A DNA stretch of 64,000 nt from Impatiens glandulifera. Taxonomy: Eukaryota; Streptophyta; Magnoliopsida; Ericales; Balsaminaceae. The stretch's first letter is position 1, and every line of letters starts with the position of its first letter. The DNA lies in contig NC_061862.1 of NCBI RefSeq assembly GCF_907164915.1, forward strand, positions 143,972,972 to 144,036,971. Reading direction: 5' to 3'. Shown here piece by piece: positions 22,640 through 32,708 of this stretch. The notes beneath the pieces were generated by a model. It saw only the letters and a list, made by a program, of their open reading frames with translations, was not told the DNA's origin and did not search any database. A program made the translations under genes and the position numbers.

Positions 22640-23950
22640 TGTAAACGAATGGCCTCATAAGGTCACTTTCAGTGCCTTACCTCATAAGGTCACTTTCAGT
22701 GCCTTACCTCATAAGGTCACTTTCAGTGCCTTATAAGGCCATGTTTAGCACAATTTGAGACCAATTTCATTATAAAAAACTTATATTATGATTAACCTCA
22801 AACCTTATGTTTTATTAATCATAAATACAAATAGGATTATTCAACTCAAACTTTAAATTTTATGAATCATAAGATAATATATTATTTACATGAAACTTGA
22901 TTTAAATAAACAATAGCATATTTAAGGCAAGCGAATGTTCAACGTCTTATAAGACCATGTTCAACGCCTCATAAGAACACGTTCAATGCCTTATAAGGCC
23001 ATATTTGGCATAATCTGAGACCGTGTTCATTATAATAATTTTTTTACAAATATGATTATTCAACTCAAACCTTATTTTTTATAAATCATAAATACAAATA
23101 GGATTATTCAACACAAACTTTCATTTATATGAATGATAAGATAGTGATTATTTAAATAAGACTTGATTTTAATAAATAATAGCATGTAATGACAAGTGAA
23201 TGTCATGTTCAACGCCTCATAAGACCATGTTCAGCGCCTCATAAAGCCATGTTCAACGCATTATAAGGCCATGTTCGGCACAATCTGCACAATCTGAGAC
23301 CGTGTTAATTATAAAAAAAAACTTACAAGTACGATTATTCAACTCAAACCTTATTTTTATAATCATAACTACAAATAAGATTATTCAACCCAAACTTTCA
23401 TTTTTATGAATCATAAGATATTTAATTATTTAAATAAGACTTAATTTTAATAAATAATAGCATGTTCATGGAAAACGAATGTCATGTTGAGTGTCTCATA
23501 ATACCATGTTCAGCGTCTCATAAAGCTATGTTCAGCATCTTATAAAGTCATGTTCAACGCAATTTAAGACCGTGTACATTATAAAAAAAATATACAAATA
23601 TGATTATTTAACTCAAACCTTATTTTTTATAAATCATAACTACAAATAAGATTATTTAACTCAAACTTTAATTTTTTTAAATCATAAGATAGTTGATTAT
23701 TTAAATAAAACTTAATTTTAATAAATAATAGTATGTTCATGACATTTATGTCATGTTCAACGCCTCATAAGGCCATGTTCAGCGCCTTATAAGGCCATGT
23801 TCAGCACAATCTGAGACCATATTCGTTATAAAAAACATACAAATATGATTACTCAACCCAAATCTTATTTTTTATAAATCATAACTACAAATAAGATTAT
23901 TCAACTCAAACTATCATTTTTATGAATCATAACATACATTTGTGTCAAAT
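22640..23950. repeat. Satellite-like tandem array, unit B
   Basis: Same roughly 260-295 bp units as 11165-12445, in the same order, with small indels. No gene. Confidence 0.87.
22654..22734. repeat. Three tandem copies of a 27-bp block
   Basis: CTCATAAGGTCACTTTCAGT plus GCCTTAC occurs three times in a row (22654-22680, 22681-22707, 22708-22734). Unit A has one copy, so this is a recent local expansion inside the satellite head. Confidence 0.92.
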
Positions 23951-24890
23951 ATTCATTTATATAATTGTGTCAAATTTCTAAATAATTTTCCGTCTTTTGA
24001 GTTCCTTGTATAAGTCACTACATTTATTAGGAAATGAGTTCCTTTAAGTGTTGAGCACTGACTTCAAGATCGTTGCATTGTATTTTATCCTAAGCGTCTT
24101 AATTATTCCCCTAGCCTTAAAAAAACAAGTTTAAGTAGGTTAGTATAGAGAATTCCTAAACAAATGTTAAAACTGTATAACTTATATTTTCTTTTGAAAG
24201 ATCACAATTTCATTTTATTTCATCTCATGCATAGGTCTCTATGTGTCTTATATAGTAGATTCCACAATCTGTATTATTTTTTAGTATTTGCTATGGAAAT
24301 ATTTTTTTTGCTTTGGCTCTTCATCCTGGGTATTTTTATTGTTAGGTTGTGTTATCATTGTCATTATCTTATCTTTATAATTATGTGGTTATTACTAATT
24401 TGTTCTCTAGTTTCTTGTTAATTCAAAATAATCTCATTTCATCATGTGGACGTGTATTTTTTTTAAGTTTAATAAAAGTTTCCAATATTTAAAATAAAAT
24501 CATCTAAAATATAAATTGCATTGTTAGTTGCTAATTTGGTTATAAAATTTCATTGGGAAAAAAATGCATAATCAGTAAGAAAATAATTGTTAGAAAACAG
24601 TGCTGTAAAAATAATTGAACAAAACTATTGAAAAAAGGTAGTGCTAAACTATTTAAGTGTTGCTAAAAGTGATTTTAGTATAAAACAATGTTGCAATATG
24701 GATAAAAATATGTTGCTAAAGACTATTTTTGTAAAGAAAAATATGTTTCGATAATCGGTTAAGTCAAGACTTACATCCATCATAGTTAAGGTTTCTTTGC
24801 TTTTAACACTTTTTCTTAATATTCTAATTATAAAGGAAATTCATGGTTTATTTGAGTTTCTATGATTATTTATATTCTGATGAGAGTTTT
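23951..24890. other. Non-coding spacer, unit B
   Basis: Collinear with 12446-13326. It includes a 27-bp insertion near 24310 relative to A. No gene, only low-complexity hydrophobic frames. Confidence 0.5.
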
Positions 24891-26300
24891 TTTTAAACGG
24901 TTAGAACCATTTCATTAAAATCTAAAAGTGGGAAAGTTAGAAATCAAAGTTAGACAAACCCTAGTTATGATTAAGGATGGCAATCAAAAGACCATAAGAA
25001 AAACTTATTGGTAACATTCATACATTCTAAAAAAACAGAGATTACATACAGAAAAGACTACATTCAAACTTAACTATCCCAGCCTAACATTTTCTCATTC
25101 CATCTGTTTTCATTGAGAGTCCTTCTTCCCCTTCCTCTTCCTTTTCCCGTTCCTCTAACGATGAAAGTGGGTTGTATTGAAGATGATTATGAGTATTGTT
25201 GTTTCTCATTTTGAATTCTCTTTTTGTACGAACCCGTTTTGATTTGATAGAAATAATTGTTTCTAAGAATTTCAGGGTTTTATCTTTGTTATCTTCAACT
25301 TGAATTCATGTGTTTTTGTCTTCATTATCTTTGGCTTCAGCTTTAGACTCCACATTAGTTTTGGAATCTTCTTTATCGGCTTTAGACTCCACATTAGTTT
25401 TGGAATCTTCTTTATCGGCTTTAGAATTCTCTATTAAAGCTTTGAAATTTTGGGTATCTTCCTCTTGAGTTTCCTCAACAACAACTCGAGATTCATCTTC
25501 CATTTCCATTCTGATCTTTCGCATAATAGTAAATTTTCTTTTCCTCTTTACCTTGATTCCCTTTACTTTCTTTCATTCACTGCTTTTCTTTTTTCTTAGA
25601 ATCTTTCTTACTTTCCTCCTCTGCATTTTCCTCATTTTTGTCTTTTTTATCACTATCCTTGACTTCCAAAATATCATCTTCCATTCTTGATTCTTCCGTT
25701 TCATTTTCCTTCTTTTTTGCTTCCTGGGCTTTCATGATTTTCTATTCTTCCTCAATTGCTTTTGCATATTTAGTACTAATATGTTGGAAAGTATTGCAGA
25801 AAGAACACATATTTGGCTTCCATTCATATGAGATTTCTATTACTGTAGGTTTTCCCTTCCTATCAACAATTGTCATGTTCTTTGGCAGTGTACTTTGAGG
25901 ATGCACTTCAATGCTTATTCTAGCAAAAGTGAGGTGCTCTCCTCCCTCTGTAATTGAGTCCATATATAATGGTTTCCCCAATAGACTAGCAAAGTGACTT
26001 AGAGTTTCTGTATTATACATGTGTGTTGAGATGTTCCTAAGTTTGAACCATATTTGAGTTGTTTCATTTGGCTTCTAACCGTTTGAACCATATTTGAGTT
26101 GTTTCATTTGGCTTGCTTAGAAGGTTCCATTCGTCAGACCATTTTCAAACTTCATATAGTTGGATCCAATATTTCTGATGAGAAATGACATTTCCTTTTA
26201 TGGTTTTTTTTTCTATAAATTGAAACCTCGTTCTCCTCCCCATAATTTTGAAATATATAATTTTTAGTATCTTAAAAGTTATTCTTATTCAGGAATTTTA
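24891..26300 (-). pseudogene. LINE-type ORF1 fragment (DUF4283 / zinc-knuckle protein), unit B
   Basis: Reverse-strand copy of the unit A fragment. 26020-25742 gives NTETLSHFASLLGKPLYMDS, GEHLTFARISIEVH and the knuckle CSFCNTFQH, again with Tyr in place of the last Cys. The charged tail contains an in-frame 39-bp tandem duplication encoding SKADKEDSKTNVE twice (about 25343-25420). The block GAACCATATTTGAGTTG is also duplicated (26046-26113). It ends in a T-run on the given strand at about 24889-24896, matching a poly(A) tail. Not functional: no start, and several stops. Confidence 0.7.
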
Positions 26301-26571
26301 ACAATCCCATGAGTTAGGGCAGATGAAACTATAGTGGCAGCACTTTCAAAAAATAATTAGTAAGGTTAATAAATCAAAGTCATCTTAACAAGTAAAAATA
26401 TATAATTTTTTATAAATTTTTATATAAGAATTCAATCATTTACCAATAATAAAAAATAATTTATATCTATTAAGTGAAAACAAGAGGTTGGATATTAATT
26501 AAATTACATAAAAATAAATAAATAATATTTTTATGGCAGCCTAATAGTTAGGGTCGTCAATGTCTTTTACC

Positions 26572-26992
26572 TAGGGCGGCAAACGAGTCAAGTCGAGCTC
26601 AAGCCAGCTTGAGCTCGAGCTCAACTCGATTAAATATTTATTAGCTCAACTTGAACTCAAGTTCGAACGAGTTTATCAATTTGAGCGCGAACTCGACTAT
26701 TTACCTACAAGCTCGACTCGAAAAAATTGAACTAAAATTATTCAAATATTTATAAGGAAAAATATTTATTTTAAGTTTTAATATTAAATAAATAAAAATA
26801 TATATTATTTATTATCAAGCTCGAAAGCTCAACAAGTCATCGAGCAAATATTAAATGAGCTCGAGCTTGACTCGAATATTAAACTAGCCGACTCAAGCTC
26901 GACTCGAACTTGATCAAAATCAAACTCAAATCCAGCTTTGACCGAGCAGCTCGCAAGCGCCGACTCAAGAGTAGTTTGACTCATTTGCAGCC
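26572..26992. mobile_element. hAT-like element of the GAGCTCGAGC type at the end of unit B
   Basis: Begins TAGGGCGGCAAACGAGTC and ends GACTCATTTGCAGCCTTA, which are matching inverted ends, with dense CGAGCTCGAGC repeats at both sides. I could not find an 8-bp target duplication, so one edge may have rearranged. Unit A has only its left end (14930-15110). Confidence 0.72.
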
Positions 26993-26997
26993 TTAGT

Positions 26998-27610
26998 GTT
27001 ATATAGGGATGTCAGTGGGTACCCGTATACTCGTTGGTCGAGTTCAGGGTCGGGCGTAAGGAGGGAGAGAAGGTACCCATTTAGGTTTGGGTTCAGGGAT
27101 GAGGAGAATACGAAACTCAAATCCAAAATCCGACACCCGATTATATTAATATTAAAAGTAAAATATTTTTTAATTAAGGGATTATGTGATTTTTTACAAG
27201 CCTAATGATAACAAATATCATAATAAATACATCATTTATTTTTCTTTTATTCACTCTTCATTCAACTTTATTTTTTTTAATATTTCCAATAAAAATCTTT
27301 ATTTCTAATGAGTTATTATTTTTAATCTTTAACTCATCTCATTTTTTAGATTAAAAAGACTTATTTCTCTCTTTTAATTATTCATCTTAAAAAAAACTCT
27401 TTTAACTTTTTTTAACCTTCTTTCTAATTTTTTTTTAGTTATAATAACAATAAATTTGTTATGTCTTCAACATTTACTAAGTAGGTAAATAATCAGGTAT
27501 GTTATATGGATCAACATTTTCAAAGTTATGTTTTTTTCTTAAATCTCTATAATCATATAAATATTTAATCGGGTAATGGGGTACTTGTTGTGGATCGGGT
27601 ACCCGATAAA
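26998..27610. mobile_element. hAT-like fragment with GGGTACCCG subterminal motifs
   Basis: Starts ATAGGGATGTCAGTGGGTAC and ends near GGATCGGGTACCCGAT. GGGTACCC and its halves recur near both ends, as in other hAT-like families here. The right end lacks the expected TGACATCCCTA, so it is truncated. The interior is AT-rich. It forms the boundary between units B and C. Confidence 0.55.
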
Positions 27611-28559
27611 ATTACAATCATCTAATAAACCAAAATCTCAATTATCTCATAACCGGTCAAAGTATTTAAAGATAAAAGCATTATATTAAAAAAATAATTT
27701 TTATCCACTTTTCACTTAAAATGTAATTTAATTATATCTTTAATAAATAAATAAAAAATCACTCAAACTTTTTATTTTGAAAATTATAAGAAAAAATGAT
27801 TCACATTGTCATAATGATTATGATAAAATATTATTTAAAAAGAGTCCTAAAAGCTAATGTTATTCATTTTGTTTTAACTTTGAATTTTTAAGTAAATTTA
27901 ACGAAATATAATATTTTGTGGTAAAAAATAAAAAAATATTAGTAAAATATAATGAAGACGGTGGCCTTATGCTCTATGGTCAAATAATAATACAGAAAAT
28001 TATGTCTCACAAGTCACCACACTTTAATTCCACTTAAATGCAAAACTTCTTAAAAGACAATATTAGCTTTAAAAATAAATATTTTGTCAGAATTTTGATC
28101 TCAATCACGATTTCATAACAAAATTGTAAAATTAAACTTAAAAGTATTTTTGGGTAGATTTTAATATTATGATTTATTTCTTTTCAATTTATAAAGTTAA
28201 TACGAATATACTATCCTTACCACGTTTGAATTTTTGAGTTATCCTTGTGGATAAGACATGAATCACATGATACAAGTTATATAATATAATAATATGATTT
28301 CTTACTTCATTTATTACAAAGATTATTTTCAAAATAATATTCCATATTAAATTATTTTTTAGAATCATATTATAGATTATTGTATTTTTCATAGAAATGT
28401 AATAAATCTAGTTTAATTATCAAATAAAAGGAGATCCACAAATTAATTTAAGCAACTTTCTAAATACTGTTCATCTTTCAATTTAAATAACAGCCTCAAT
28501 CTATGAATTAGCCCATATCATCACATCTCCTCCTTTGTTCTTCTATTAGTTTACTGACA
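27611..28559. other. Upstream flank of DEFL copy C
   Basis: Collinear with 15830-16768. It contains the unfilled hAT site (about 28210-28225). No gene. Confidence 0.55.
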
Positions 28560-29178
28560 ATGACTTCTCTAAGGTCAACTTCCTTATTAATCCTAGCTTT
28601 ATTCATGGCTTCTGGTAAGCTTTTTTTTTATTCTTATAACATTACAATTATAAAAGTAAAAACTTAATTCAAATTTCCATTTTTCGGAATTTTCTTGTTC
28701 GTAGTTTATGTAGAATAAAGTATAAAAGTTTGTGGTTTAAATTGTTACTCATTTAATCTATCGAACTTATAACCATGGCTGAAATCTGACTCATGATACG
28801 GTTTTATTTTCTCTCTTAAGATGTTACTATCGAGATCCATGTTTACATTTTTTCTATTGATCGATCTTGACCTAGATCATGATTCAGGATTGTTACTTTA
28901 GGCATTCTACCTCATGTCATAGATAGAAACAAATGCAAAGTTAAAATTATCGATAATATGTATAATTTGTTTTACTAATATGATATGTAGGCATGACTTA
29001 TTTGGCCGAATCGAAAATGATATCACCAGTTTTCCGACCTTGTAAAGTGAATAAAGATTGTGCTGATTATGGAATGAAGTATTGTCACGATAGGCCTGAT
29101 CCAATGGGGTTTTGTCTTTTCATTGTTCCTTACCATTGTGTATGTTTTACATTGGAGAATCCTCCTCTTCATGAATAA
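28560..29178 (+). CDS. Defensin-like (DEFL) six-cysteine secreted peptide, copy C, two exons
   Basis: Exon 1 28560-28614, intron 28615-28990 (GTAAGC...ATGTAG), exon 2 28991-29178, 80 aa. The signal peptide equals copy A and the mature peptide equals copy B. The only other exon 2 differences seen are silent (GTG for GTA, CCT for CCG). The six-cysteine pattern and gamma-core-like GFC...C are intact. Intron and flanks are closer to copy A than to B. With three open copies amid decayed transposons, the locus looks like a live tandem DEFL cluster. Expression, tissue and target are unknown. Confidence 0.82.
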
Positions 29179-29393
29179 ATTATGCAATTTTGATTGAAGT
29201 TTTTTTGAATCTTGTAGATTTAGAATGTTCTAATAATATATTTTATGATATTGATAGTTTTTTCCGAATTCAAACTTCATTTTTCTGTTTATTTTGTTTA
29301 TAAATAATTGAATCCATAATTTTATAGTGTCATGACATGCTCTACTATATCAGTTAAATGAGGTTTTTTTTCTCATAATTCCTTTTTTAAAAA

Positions 29394-29443
<50 letters not shown>

Positions 29444-30720
29444 GTAATTGTAATTTCAATTCAATTTTTAATTATACAAGATGTAACTTAAACTTCTTAT
29501 AATTTACATGTTTTAATAAATACAAGTCTGTGAGACTGATTTGAATGGAATGATCAATCTAAAACGAAATATTGGCCAACTTAAAAAAATGTATCTAATT
29601 TATTAAGAAACTAACACATAATTTGTACATATGAAACTAGTTAGATTGATAAAACAAAATGTGATTCAATAAAAATACATTTTACAACCATGTTTAGTTC
29701 ATTCAGAAAATTTGTTTAATTCACAAGAATCTTACCTATGAATCAAACAACTTGGATTAAAGTTTACCTATAAAATCAAACAGTTTAAATTGAAGTTGTA
29801 ATCATGCTAGTTTTTTTAAAGAATAATATATAATTTAAAATAAATTAATTAAATTACAAACAAATGATCAAATTAATGCTTTCTAAAATCTTCACCAGTC
29901 ACCCAATAATCATAAATGAAGATATACATACTCAAATTAAGATATTCTACAACAAGTCTAGGAACAATGTTTAAAAATGACAAACAAAATATGCATAAGT
30001 AATTAATTCAACTGAAATTACAGAATAATAAAAAATATAATTTTAAGGATTCAATCCATCTAAATACAACTACATAGATTTAGTGAATTTAAATCTAATT
30101 CATGAAATCTACCTAAATTTAATCTTTACAATTTTGTTATTTTACAAAATTTTGAATTGTGCTAAACCTACAACTTTGGAGTAGTTTGGATCCAATTTAT
30201 TGCAAAATCAGTAGTGAAAGTAAAATCATTATCACAATTATTTTCTTAAATTGAAAAATTAGAAAGTAAAGATTAATTTTATAAAATATTTGATTGAGTT
30301 AGATAAAAACATTAAAAATAAAAAATGAAAAATATAAATTTTTGATAGGGGCAACGATAATGTAACGAAAGTAAAGTCACGAATCCAATGTGCCCTACCA
30401 CATGCAGGACAGAGAAAAAATGTCTAAATTCAATTTTTGCTCATTGTCGTTAAATTATTTCTCTCTCTCAACTCTCTTCGGCGAAAATCATTTTCAAACC
30501 CAAAATACTAGATTTATTCATTGCGTAAACTAAAAAACACAAATTTTTTCGTCAAAATGGTAGGTTTTCAGCTTTAGTTATACAAAACATTTATTTTTAT
30601 TTTGTATAGATAACAATCATTTCAAGTTTAATGTTCATAAATACAACAAAAACAATGTCGTAGAAGATGAATCATTGAACCCGAAAGGTACCGTTTTCAG
30701 CATTGATTGTTCGGTATTTT
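29179..30720. other. Non-coding flank downstream of DEFL copy C
   Basis: Collinear with 5547-7120. It holds a (TA)n microsatellite at about 29400-29441, longer and purer than the one in unit A. No gene. Confidence 0.55.
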
Positions 30721-30754
30721 TTTATTGTTGAAAAAAACTTGAATTTTTCAGTTT

Positions 30755-30970
30755 TTCATTCCATGTTCAGCGCCTTATAAGGTGCCTTATAAGGTCATAT
30801 TCAGCGCCGAACAATGCCATATTCATCGCTAAATAAGGTCATGTTCGACACTTTTTTAATGTTAAAAAAATCCAGAATTTTCCAGTTCTGCATTCCATGT
30901 TCAGTGCCGAACAAGTCATTGTTCAGTGCTGAACAAGCCCATGTTCGACACTTTTTTATGTTAAGAAAAA
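30755..30970. repeat. Shortened palindrome array, unit C
   Basis: Fewer and more diverged copies of the CCATGTTCAGCGCCGAACAA motif than in A and B. The 16-bp palindrome is degraded. Confidence 0.7.
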
Positions 30971-31144
30971 CTTTTAATTTTCTATTCTAAAGGCCATGTT
31001 GGAATAACTTGGAATGAACTTTTATAGAGACATGTTAAGCCTTTGAGACTAACTTGGAATGACCTTTTCATAACTAAATTCCCAATATTAGAATGACATT
31101 TTCTAAACCATAGGCCCAATCAACTAGATTCAATATTTGTAAGG

Positions 31145-32357
31145 TGTTAGGATCTAAGTCGCGGTTGGGGGACCGGGGTCTGGCCGGTTAGCGCGTCTCA
31201 CTCAAAGGTTGGTGATTAATCTGGTTAGAGATTAACACCGGGGTTTCAATACTACACAAACTGTCACAAACCCTTGAACTGAGTTCAAACGCGGAAGTGC
31301 TTTGTTTCAGGTTGAAGCAGCACTCACATTGGATGGACAAAACCGGATGTAGATAAGGTCGGTTTGGAGTATAATGAATCGGTTTTTGGGATTCGGTAAT
31401 TCGGTTTAGGCAGGGTCGGTTAGAACGGTATGAATAGGTTAGTACAGATCGGTTAAAATATGAAACCGGCAGAAAGTAAAGAACAAGACAGGTTTTTATG
31501 GATGTTCGGAGATGAAACTCCTACGTCACCCCTTCCTCTCGAAACCGCGATAAGGATATTCACTAAGGAATACACAAACACAATCCGATCGAGGCTTATT
31601 TACTGCTCGATAACACTCGTACAATTTTAACCGAAATTGTAATCACTTTTGAAATAAACATTTAAGCTCTAAACCTTGTAGAGAAATGAACTTGCAATAA
31701 ATCTTAGAGCTTGTAATTAGTAGAATTGATAACTTGGGTTGTTGAAATCTCTTAGAACTTGTAACTTCTAAAAGGACTGCATTTACTCCTCTTCAGCTCC
31801 TTCTTTTATATGTGAAATGTGCCAACGGTCACATTTCAGTGATTCAGACCTGGCGGTCTAGTCTTCCAGTGTGTAGGTCAAACCGGCTATGTTTGTCTTT
31901 TACTCAATATGGCAACTGTCGGTTGGACAATTACCTTTACCTGGAAGATTGCGTTTCTGATTTATCCTGAAGTGGAAAGATCCTGTCGGACGATCTTCTG
32001 CAGCCTGTAGACTGTCCTCAGACTTGTATGAAAGTGGCAATACTAAAGTCTGTCCCTTCGGTATCATCCTCAACAGATACTCGAAGTATCTATTTGTACT
32101 GGTCGGTTGTTTATGTTAATCCGATGACTTCCGGTTTTTCCATAGCTTCTGATTGACCGAATGTTCAATGATTTTGGCCTTCTAATTTGACCGGTCTTAT
32201 CTTCTTATTCGGTTAGGTTATTGTTCGGTTGGATTGTTTGACTGATTGAGTGACTTGGTCGGTTGAGTAACTTGACCGGTTGAGTAACTTGACCGTTTCC
32301 TGCACAATAAGTTTGTTTTTGTTAAGCTCTATTTAACCGATCTAATTGTATCTAACA
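31145..32357 (-). mobile_element. 3' LTR of E1 (1213 bp)
   Basis: On the element strand it starts TGTTAGATACAATTAG and ends CCTAACA. It contains a TATA box (reverse of 31803-31810) preceded by a 9-bp inverted repeat around CCAACGGT. Compared with the 5' LTR it has one rather than two copies of the CAGACCTGGCGGTC block. It also lacks the segment holding the CCAAT box, and has an extra GGTTGAGTAACTTGACC repeat near the start. Confidence 0.93.
31803..31858 (-). promoter_or_regulatory. LTR core promoter, E1 3' LTR
   Basis: TATAAAAG (reverse of 31803-31810). Next to it are perfect inverted arms TGAAATGTG (31813-31821) and CACATTTCA (31830-31838) around CCAACGGT. GCCAACGGTCA (31821-31831) fits the M-phase-specific activator (MSA) consensus YCYAACGGYYA at 10 of 11 positions. 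One CAGACCTGGCGGTC block lies at 31845-31858. Function is inferred from motif match and conservation in E2. Confidence 0.6.
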
Positions 32358-32371
32358 ATTTCTCCCTTTTT
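32358..32371 (-). other. Polypurine tract of E1
   Basis: The reverse strand reads AAAAAGGGAGAAAT directly before the 3' LTR start, as expected for the plus-strand DNA primer. Confidence 0.82.
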
Positions 32372-32530
32372 GATTATTTTATTTAAAATATTCAAAACTA
32401 TGTAAGAATGCAAATGTAGGCCGGTTGTTTTTAAAAGTTTATTTGGTCGGATTTTTGGAAACTAACTTGGGAGAATTTTTCGAAAAATTTTGGAAAATTT
32501 TGAGAAAAAATTTGGAAAAATTTTATATTT

Positions 32531-32608
32531 TATCTAACAATTTCTCCTTTTTTGATTATTTTATTTAAAATATTCAAAACTATGTAAGAATTCAAATGTA
32601 GGCCGGTT
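32531..32608 (-). repeat. Second copy of the polypurine tract/LTR junction
   Basis: The 78 bases at 32349-32426 (first 9 LTR bases, polypurine tract and inner flank) recur here with few changes, 182 bp further inside the element. The copied tract reads AAAAAAGGAGAAAT followed by TGTTAGATA. Either copy could in principle prime plus-strand synthesis. Confidence 0.85.
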
Positions 32609-32708
32609 TCCAAAAATATTTGATATATAGATGAAACATGCTAAGGCAAAAAATACTTTATATATATAGAACCGACGTAAACATAAGTAAATAAAGTAAA
32701 TAGGGCCC

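Larger units (their letters stand above)
15205..26992. repeat. Tandem segmental duplication, unit B
   Basis: Second copy of the segment. It starts where the sequence again matches 2125 onwards (GGTACATA...TTTTTATATAAAAG). It differs from A by lacking the 1.79 kb hAT, by carrying a CACTA-like end at 15317, by a deletion just downstream of the DEFL gene, and by several small tandem duplications. Confidence 0.85.

Noticed and set aside
32474..32489. The 16-bp palindrome AATTTTTCGAAAAATT before the E1 3' LTR, considered as a heat-shock element.
   Set aside because: Heat-shock sites need nTTCnnGAAn spacing, which is not present. It lies in low-complexity A/T runs.
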